Below are positions 58,824 through 64,000 of a stretch of DNA of 64,000 nucleotides, piece after piece. The translations under genes and the position numbers were made by a program. The DNA comes from Alphaproteobacteria bacterium (lineage in GTDB: Bacteria > Pseudomonadota > Alphaproteobacteria > Rhodobacterales > Rhodobacteraceae). The stretch lies in assembly GCA_030425925.1 (NCBI GenBank), contig JAUHZO010000001.1:1-64000 (forward strand), in the 5' to 3' direction. Within the stretch, counting starts at the first letter, position 1; the number at the start of each line of letters is the position of its first letter. The notes beneath the pieces are model-generated. The model did not search any database, had not been told where the DNA came from, and saw only the letters and a list, made by a program, of their open reading frames with translations.

Positions 58824-61607
58824 TTACTCCGCCGCCACCTGCGCGCCGTCGACCTTCTCCACCCGCACCGCGGAATACTTGAACTCCGGGATCTTGCCGA
58901 ACGGGTCCAGCGCCGGGTTGGTCAGGATGTTGGCCGCCGCCTCGACAAAGGCGAAGGGCAGGAACACCATGTCCTCGGCCACCGCGCGGTCGGCGCGGGC
59001 CATCACCTCGACCGTGCCGCGCCGCGTGGTCAGGCGCACCAGCCCGCCCGGCTCCACCCCCAGCCGCCGCAGCGTCGCGGGGTGGAGCGAGCAGTTGGCC
59101 TCCGGCTCCACCGCGTCCAGCACCGTCGCCCGGCGCGTCATCGAGCCGGTGTGCCAATGCTCCAGCTGCCGTCCGGTGGTCAGGATCATCGGAAAGCTTT
59201 CGTCCGGGATCTCGGCCGGCGGCGTCACCCGCGCGGGCGCAAAGCGCGCGCGGCCCGCGCGGCGCGGGAAGCCGTCGCCGAACACCACCGCCTGGCCCGG
59301 ATCCTCCGGCCCCAGCGTCGGATAGGTCACCGCGTTCTCGCCTTCCAGCCGCTTCCAGGTGATGTGATGCAGCGACCGCATCGACATCTTCATCTCGTCG
59401 AAGACCTCGCGCGGGTCGTCGTAATCCCAGTCCAGCCCGACGCGCCGCGCCAGTTGCACCACGATCTCCCAATCCTCGCGCGCCTCGCCCGGCGCATCGA
59501 CCGCCTTGCGGCCCATCTGAACCTGGCGGTTTGTGTTGGTCACCGTGCCGGTCTTTTCCGGAAAGGCCGAAGCCGGCAGGATCACGTCGGCATAGTTCGC
59601 CGTCTCGGTCAGGAAGATGTCCTGCACCACCAGGTGGTCGAGCTGCGCCAGCGCCTTGCGGGCATGGTCCACGTCCGGATCGGACATGGCCGGGTTTTCG
59701 CCCAGGATGTACATCCCCTTGATCTCGCCACGATAGACCCGGTCCATGATCTCGACCACGGTCAGGCCCTTCTGTCCGTCGATCTCGGCTCCGCGCCAGA
59801 TATGGCGGAAAAGCGAGCGGACCTCGTCATCGGTCACGCTTTGGTAGTCGGGCAGGAACATCGGGATCAGCCCCGCATCCGACGCGCCCTGCACGTTGTT
59901 CTGGCCGCGCAGCGGGTGCAGCCCGGTGCCGGGACGCCCCACATGCCCGCACAGCAGCGCCAGCGCGATCAGGCAGCGCGCATTGTCGGTGCCGTGGATG
60001 TGCTGGCTGACGCCCATGCCCCAGAAGATCATGCCCTTTTCCGCCCGCGCAAAGGTGCGCGCCACCGTGCGGATCACCTCGGGCGTGATCCCGCACAGCT
60101 CCGACATGCGTTCCGGCGTGAAGGCGCGGATATGGTCGCGGAACTCGAAGAAGCCTTCGGTGAAGCCCTCGATATACTGCCGGTCATACAGCTTTTCCTC
60201 CACGATCACGTTCATGATCGCGTTCAGCAGCGCCACGTCGGTGCCGGGACGGAACTGCAGCATGTGCGCCGCGTGCCGCTTCAGCGCCTGGCCGCGCGGG
60301 TCGATCACGATCAATTGCCCGCCGCGCCTGGCGAACTGCTTGAAATAGGTGGCGGCAACCGGGTGGTTCTCGGTCGGGTTGGCGCCGATGACGATGGCCA
60401 CATCGGCATTCTCGATCTCGTTGAAGGTCGCCGTGACGGCCCCCGAGCCCACGTTCTCCATCAGCGCCGCCACCGACGAGGCGTGGCACAGCCGCGTGCA
60501 ATGGTCCACGTTGTTGTGGCCAAAGCCCTGGCGGATGAATTTCTGGAACAGGTACGCCTCTTCGTTGGTGCACTTGGCGCTGCCGAAGCCCGCCACCGAG
60601 GTGCCGCCATAGTAGGAGCGCAGGTCTGCCAGACCGTGCGCGGCGGCGTCCAGCGCCTCTTCCCAGGTCGCTTCGCGGAAATGTGTCCAGGGGTTGGCGG
60701 GATCGACGTTCAGCCCCTTTTCCGGCGCGTCCTCGCGGCGGATCAGCGGCTTGGTCAGGCGGTGCGGGTGGTGGATGTAGTCAAAGCCGAACCGGCCCTT
60801 GACACAAAGCCGCCCTTCGTTGGCGGGGCCGTTGATGCCCTCGACATAGACAATCCTGTCGTCCTTGACCTTCAGCGACACCTGGCAGCCGACGCCGCAG
60901 AACGGGCAGACCGACTGCACCTCGCGGTCGAACGCCCTGCTGTCGCCCTGCTGCGCGTCGTCCAGCACCGTCGCCGGCATCAGCGCGCCGGTCGGGCAGG
61001 CCTGCACGCATTCGCCGCAGGCCACACAGGTGCTGTCGCCCATCGGATCGTCAAGGTCGAAGACCGGGTAGGCATCGTGCCCGCGCCCGGCCATGCCGAT
61101 CACGTCGTTCACCTGCACCTCGCGGCAGGCGCGCACGCACAGCCCGCACTGGATGCAGGCATCGAGGTTGACGCGCATCGCCACGTGGCTGTCATCCAGC
61201 AGCGGGATGCGCTCGGCCTCCAGCGTGGGAAAGCGGCTTTCGGACACACCGTTGGCCTCGGCCATGTCCCACAGATGGGCCGAGCGGTCATGCGCGGCGT
61301 CGCGCTCGGGCTGGTCGGCCAGCAAAAGCTCCATCACCATCTTGCGGGCCTGCGTGGCGCGCGGGTTGGCGGTGTGCACGACCATGCCTTCGGACGGTTC
61401 GCGGATGCAGGAAGCGGCCAGCGTGCGCTCGCCCTCGATCTCGACCATGCAGGCGCGGCAATTGCCGTCGGGGCGGTAACCGGGTGCGGGCTTGTGGCAC
61501 AGATGCGGGATCACCAGCCCGCGGCCATGCGCCACCTCCCAGATGGTCATGCCCTTTTCTGCCTCGACCTCCTGGCCGTCGAGTTGAAAGCGGATCGTCT
61601 CAGCCAT
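58824..61607 (-). CDS. Formate dehydrogenase alpha subunit (FdsA-like)
   Basis: A 927-residue molybdenum enzyme. The N-terminal [2Fe-2S] domain has Cys37, 50, 53 and 67; two [4Fe-4S] clusters are in CIQCGLCVRAC (151-161) and CVACGECVQAC (194-204); the catalytic module begins CPFCGVGC...C268. The molybdenum ligand Cys374 is in DHCTRLCHASS, so it is a cysteine, not selenocysteine, enzyme. The C-terminal part has the molybdopterin segment GSMTRRA. FdsA normally works with FdsG and FdsB; neither is adjacent. AGGAGAGG precedes the ATG. Reaction: formate to CO2 with transfer to an unseen acceptor. Confidence 0.93.
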   Translation of the reverse strand: MAETIRFQLDGQEVEAEKGMTIWEVAHGRGLVIPHLCHKPAPGYRPDGNCRACMVEIEGERTLAASCIREPSEGMVVHTANPRATQARKMVMELLLADQPERDAAHDRSAHLWDMAEANGVSESRFPTLEAERIPLLDDSHVAMRVNLDACIQCGLCVRACREVQVNDVIGMAGRGHDAYPVFDLDDPMGDSTCVACGECVQACPTGALMPATVLDDAQQGDSRAFDREVQSVCPFCGVGCQVSLKVKDDRIVYVEGINGPANEGRLCVKGRFGFDYIHHPHRLTKPLIRREDAPEKGLNVDPANPWTHFREATWEEALDAAAHGLADLRSYYGGTSVAGFGSAKCTNEEAYLFQKFIRQGFGHNNVDHCTRLCHASSVAALMENVGSGAVTATFNEIENADVAIVIGANPTENHPVAATYFKQFARRGGQLIVIDPRGQALKRHAAHMLQFRPGTDVALLNAIMNVIVEEKLYDRQYIEGFTEGFFEFRDHIRAFTPERMSELCGITPEVIRTVARTFARAEKGMIFWGMGVSQHIHGTDNARCLIALALLCGHVGRPGTGLHPLRGQNNVQGASDAGLIPMFLPDYQSVTDDEVRSLFRHIWRGAEIDGQKGLTVVEIMDRVYRGEIKGMYILGENPAMSDPDVDHARKALAQLDHLVVQDIFLTETANYADVILPASAFPEKTGTVTNTNRQVQMGRKAVDAPGEAREDWEIVVQLARRVGLDWDYDDPREVFDEMKMSMRSLHHITWKRLEGENAVTYPTLGPEDPGQAVVFGDGFPRRAGRARFAPARVTPPAEIPDESFPMILTTGRQLEHWHTGSMTRRATVLDAVEPEANCSLHPATLRRLGVEPGGLVRLTTRRGTVEVMARADRAVAEDMVFLPFAFVEAAANILTNPALDPFGKIPEFKYSAVRVEKVDGAQVAAE

Positions 61608-61866
61608 GCGCGCCTCTCCTGGTCCCAGGCCCCTGTTCAGGGCGCAGCATAGGCGGATCGGCGGATTTGGCAGAGACCGTTCCCGACGCCACACGGGTGA
61701 TTTGCGGCCCCGATGGTTTCCGAAAGCGGACGCGGCGTGCACAAACGGTCCGCCCGGCGCGGGCCTGGCTGTGCAATCCTGCACGCAGACGCCGCAAGAA
61801 TCACGACTGGTGCGCATGCGGAGAGAGGCCCATTGTCCGGAAAGCCAACCAGACGGAGCCGGAAAG

Positions 61867-62358
61867 ATGACAGCCCACCCCGACATGCGCATCGGTCATG
61901 TTCACCTCAAGGTCGCGGATCTCGACCGCGCCATCGCCTTTTATTCCGATGTGATCGGGCTGGAGGTGATGCAGCGCTTCGGCACGCAGGCGGCCTTCCT
62001 GTCGGCGGGCGGCTACCACCACCATATCGGCCTGAACACCTGGGAGAGCCTTGGCGGCCCGCGCCCGCCGCGCAACGCGACGGGGCTGTACCACACGGCG
62101 TTCCTCTACCCCGACCGCGCCGCCCTGGCGGTGGCGTACCGGCGCGTTCTGGATCATGGCGTGCGGCTGGACGGGGCCGCCGATCACGGCGTGTCCGAGG
62201 CGCTCTACTTCTCCGACCCCGATGGCAACGGGATCGAGCTTTACCGCGACCGCGCGCCAGAGGACTGGCCGCGCGACGCGACAGGCGCGCTGCGGATGGT
62301 CAATGACCGGCTGGACCTCGACGCGCTGCTGGCCGAGACGCAGGTCACGGCAGGGTAG
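61867..62358 (+). CDS. VOC-family (glyoxalase/dioxygenase-like) protein
   Basis: A 163-residue member of the vicinal oxygen chelate superfamily, such as catechol-2,3-dioxygenase-like and glyoxalase-like proteins. It has RIGHVHLKVADLDRAIAFYSDVIGLEV with the first metal His, TGLYHTAFLYPDR with the second His, and SEALYFSDPDGNGIELYRDR with the Glu ligand. Two paired beta-alpha-beta-beta-beta units are visible. The substrate is unknown. It diverges from the formate dehydrogenase gene with a 259-bp gap that contains no other gene. Confidence 0.9.
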   Translation: MTAHPDMRIGHVHLKVADLDRAIAFYSDVIGLEVMQRFGTQAAFLSAGGYHHHIGLNTWESLGGPRPPRNATGLYHTAFLYPDRAALAVAYRRVLDHGVRLDGAADHGVSEALYFSDPDGNGIELYRDRAPEDWPRDATGALRMVNDRLDLDALLAETQVTAG

Positions 62359-62381
62359 TGCGCGGCCCGCGGAGCCGGGGC

Positions 62382-62429
62382 CCCGCATTCTTGCAAAGAA
62401 TGCGGGCCGAAGTCTTTGAAAGACTTCGG
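62382..62429. repeat. Two adjacent perfect hairpins
   Basis: CCCGCATTCTT-GCA-AAGAATGCGGG (62382-62406) is followed immediately by CCGAAGTCTTT-G-AAAGACTTCGG (62407-62429). The 146-bp gap before the aminotransferase gene holds only this element and an AGGAGG site. Confidence 0.9.
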
Positions 62430-62504
62430 CGCCCGTGGCCGCCGCTGCCCTCTGGACCTGCCGGGGAACTCGCCCTAGCCTGCCTGCAACATCAGGAGGC
62501 ACCC

Positions 62505-63365
62505 ATGGCGACCGGCACGAACATCCGCACCTATTTCAACGGCGCCTGGCACGATGGCGATGCCATGGTCATCCGCGCTGCCGATCACGGCGCCTGGCTA
62601 GGCTCGGGCGTGTTCGACGGCGCGCGCCATGTGGATGGCGTCGCCCCGGATCTCGACGCGCATTGCGCCCGCGTCAACCGCTCGGCCGAGGCGCTGATGC
62701 TGACACCCACCGTGTCGACACCCGAGATGGTCGCCATCGTCGAAGAAGGCCTCAGGGCCTATGCCTCCGACGCCGCCGTCTACATCCGCCCGATGTACTG
62801 GGGCATCAACGGCGACCCGACCGCCATCGTCCCCCAGCCCGACGCCACCGGCTTTGCCATCTGCCTTGAAGAGATCCCCATGGCACCGCCGACAGCCTCC
62901 GTCACCCTGGGCCGCACCCGCTTTCGCCGCCCGGTGATGGAGGATGCGGTGGTCAACGCCAAGGCCGGCTGCCTCTATCCCAACAACGCCCGCATGCTGG
63001 CCGAGGTGCGCGCCCGCGGCTTCCAGAACGCGCTGGTGGCCGATGCCATGGGCAACGTGGCCGAAAGCGCCACGGCCAATGTCTTCATGGTCCGCGACGG
63101 CGAGGTCTTTACCCCCATCGCCAACGGAACCTTCCTGGCCGGGATCACCCGCGCGCGGCACATGGCCAACATGCGCGCCGACGGCATGGTCGTGCATGAG
63201 ACGATCCTGAGCTTCGACGATTTCGCCGAGGCCGACGAGGTCTTCCTGTCGGGCAACATGAACAAGGTGACATCCGTGACCGGGTTCGAGGACATCTCCT
63301 ACCAGTCCGGTCCGGTCACCCGCCGCGTCCGCGAGATGTACTGGGACTGGGCGCATTCCGCGTGA
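62505..63365 (+). CDS. Class IV aminotransferase (branched-chain type)
   Basis: A 286-residue fold-type IV PLP enzyme. The catalytic Lys is in EDAVVNAKAGCLYPNNARM; the downstream GNVAESATANVFMVRDGEVFTP and GTFLAGITRARHMA are family phosphate-binding segments. It opens with IRTYFNGAWHDGD and HGAWLGSGVFDGARHV. It could be a branched-chain amino acid aminotransferase or a related D-amino acid aminotransferase/ADC lyase; I favour the first. It overlaps the acetyltransferase start by GTGA. Confidence 0.88.
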   Translation: MATGTNIRTYFNGAWHDGDAMVIRAADHGAWLGSGVFDGARHVDGVAPDLDAHCARVNRSAEALMLTPTVSTPEMVAIVEEGLRAYASDAAVYIRPMYWGINGDPTAIVPQPDATGFAICLEEIPMAPPTASVTLGRTRFRRPVMEDAVVNAKAGCLYPNNARMLAEVRARGFQNALVADAMGNVAESATANVFMVRDGEVFTPIANGTFLAGITRARHMANMRADGMVVHETILSFDDFAEADEVFLSGNMNKVTSVTGFEDISYQSGPVTRRVREMYWDWAHSA

Positions 63366-63841
63366 CGCCCGAGCGTCTGCGCACGGCCTCCGCCACCGAG
63401 CTGGCGGCGCTCTCGGACCTGATGTTTCGCTCCAAGGCGCATTGGGGCTATGATCCGGATTGGCTGGACACGCGCCGCGCCGAGCTGACCCTGACGGCAG
63501 AAGCCTTGCGCGATCCCCTTGCGGTGATCCGCGACGGCGACGGCTTTGCCGGGATCGCCGCGCTGCACCGTCATGACGAGGGCTGGCATCTCGACAAGCT
63601 CTTCGTCGCCCCCCACCGGATCGGCCAGGGCACCGGGCGCGCGCTGTTCGGCTGGGCGGTCGGGACGGCCCGCGCGCTGGGTGCCCCGCAGCTGCTGATC
63701 GACTCCGAGCCGCAGGCCGAAGGCTTCTACCTGCGCATGGGTGCCACCCGGATCGGCGCGGTGCCCTCGCCCCCGCCCGAAGGCCGGGTCCTGCCGCGTC
63801 TCGCGCTGGACCTGACGCTCCCCGGGCTGCCAGACGCGTAG
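63362..63841 (+). CDS. GNAT-family acetyltransferase
   Basis: A 159-residue acetyltransferase. The acetyl-CoA site is WHLDKLFVAPHRIGQGTGRALFGWA (motif A, with Q/R-x-x-G-x-G/A as GQGTGRA), followed by APQLLIDSEPQAEGFYLRMGATRIG. Substrate unknown. Starts with GTG overlapping the aminotransferase stop. Its stop TAG forms the first bases of a REP-like unit at 63838. Confidence 0.9.
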   Translation: MTPERLRTASATELAALSDLMFRSKAHWGYDPDWLDTRRAELTLTAEALRDPLAVIRDGDGFAGIAALHRHDEGWHLDKLFVAPHRIGQGTGRALFGWAVGTARALGAPQLLIDSEPQAEGFYLRMGATRIGAVPSPPPEGRVLPRLALDLTLPGLPDA

Positions 63842-63861
63842 GGCGGGGTTCACCCCGCCGC
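63838..63861. repeat. REP-like 25-bp hairpin unit
   Basis: GTAGGGCGGGGTTCACCCCG and CCGC; the TAG is the acetyltransferase stop codon. Confidence 0.85.
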
Positions 63862-63931
63862 CCCTCCGCCCCCCGTCACACCACTGGACAGCCGCCGCCC
63901 CCTCCGCCATGATCGCCGCTCAGGGAGACGG

Positions 63932-64000
63932 ATGATGCGCAAGTTTCTGGTCGTGCTGGATGACAGCCGCGAATGCCTCAACGCCATGCGCTTTGCCGCC
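63932..64000 (+). CDS. Universal stress protein, partial
   Basis: The first 23 codons read MMRKFLVVLDDSRECLNAMR, the opening strand and loop of a UspA-like protein (xxxVLDDSxxAxxA). A GGAGA site precedes it. The rest lies beyond the right edge. Family call is provisional. Confidence 0.55.
   Translation, partial: MMRKFLVVLDDSRECLNAMRFAA

Noticed and set aside
61200-61607. Selenocysteine in formate dehydrogenase
   Set aside because: The frame contains no internal UGA; the active-site residue at position 374 is an ordinary Cys.
58725-61652. Long open frame opposite formate dehydrogenase (about 975 codons)
   Set aside because: It is the GC-driven shadow of the clearly real formate dehydrogenase gene. 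The translation is His/Arg/Gly-rich with no recognisable domain and no ribosome site at its start.

Overview
The window is high-GC chromosomal DNA from an alphaproteobacterium, most likely of the Rhodobacteraceae (roseobacter group). The evidence is gene content and order: DUF1674 divergent from rsmB, the rsmB/heparinase/purH/lspA/DUF3035/M16-M16 block, dapB divergent from rbfA, TldE/phosphatase/DUF4170/waaA/lpxK, a zinc-free L36 gene next to a tRNA, and several intergenic repeat families of the kind common in that family. I see no rRNA, prophage, transposase or CRISPR array. Coding density is very high and no gene-free stretch exceeds 300 bases; the longest is 48738-49005.

Region 1 (1-17 kb) is mostly housekeeping and metabolism: a GNAT fragment, rsmE divergent from ubiA with 12 bp between starts, a BON-like/OmpA envelope protein with a small coiled-coil membrane partner, a histidine phosphatase, two saccharopine dehydrogenases, a DciA-DsbA-CoA transferase run, mutY, an AlkB-type hydroxylase, a Tat-exported PhoX phosphatase behind a candidate Pho box, a manganese pyrophosphatase, a HAD hydrolase and a MaoC hydratase. 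Region 2 (17-40 kb) holds a split MnmC pair, an EamA transporter, a soluble lytic transglycosylase, dapA, an active plus degenerate M16 peptidase pair, lspA, purH, a heparinase-like protein, rsmB, dapB, rbfA and the lipid A genes waaA and lpxK. Lysine synthesis (dapA, dapB) and a probable saccharopine route of lysine breakdown are therefore both present.

Region 3 (40-54 kb) is the most interesting. After tRNA-Val and rpmJ comes a periplasmic protein with a degenerate caspase-like domain and two peptidoglycan-binding modules. Next is a Liv-type ABC transporter whose genes are interleaved with two small unknown genes and bracketed by two unrelated acyl-CoA ligases (PaaK type and FadD15 type). 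The ligase gene heading the cluster has a perfect TetR-like inverted repeat inside its promoter spacer, and the downstream half of the cluster has its own promoter with a palindrome over the -10. The layout suggests a regulated uptake-and-activation system for an unidentified carboxylic acid.

Region 4 (54-64 kb) contains a lipoprotein, a 52-residue membrane protein, a TPR protein, an M20 amidohydrolase, an HNH nuclease with an unidentified N-terminal domain, a formate dehydrogenase alpha subunit without its usual partners, a VOC protein, a class IV aminotransferase, an acetyltransferase and the start of a universal stress protein.

Assignments rest on motif recognition by eye. No database search, structure prediction or experiment was run.
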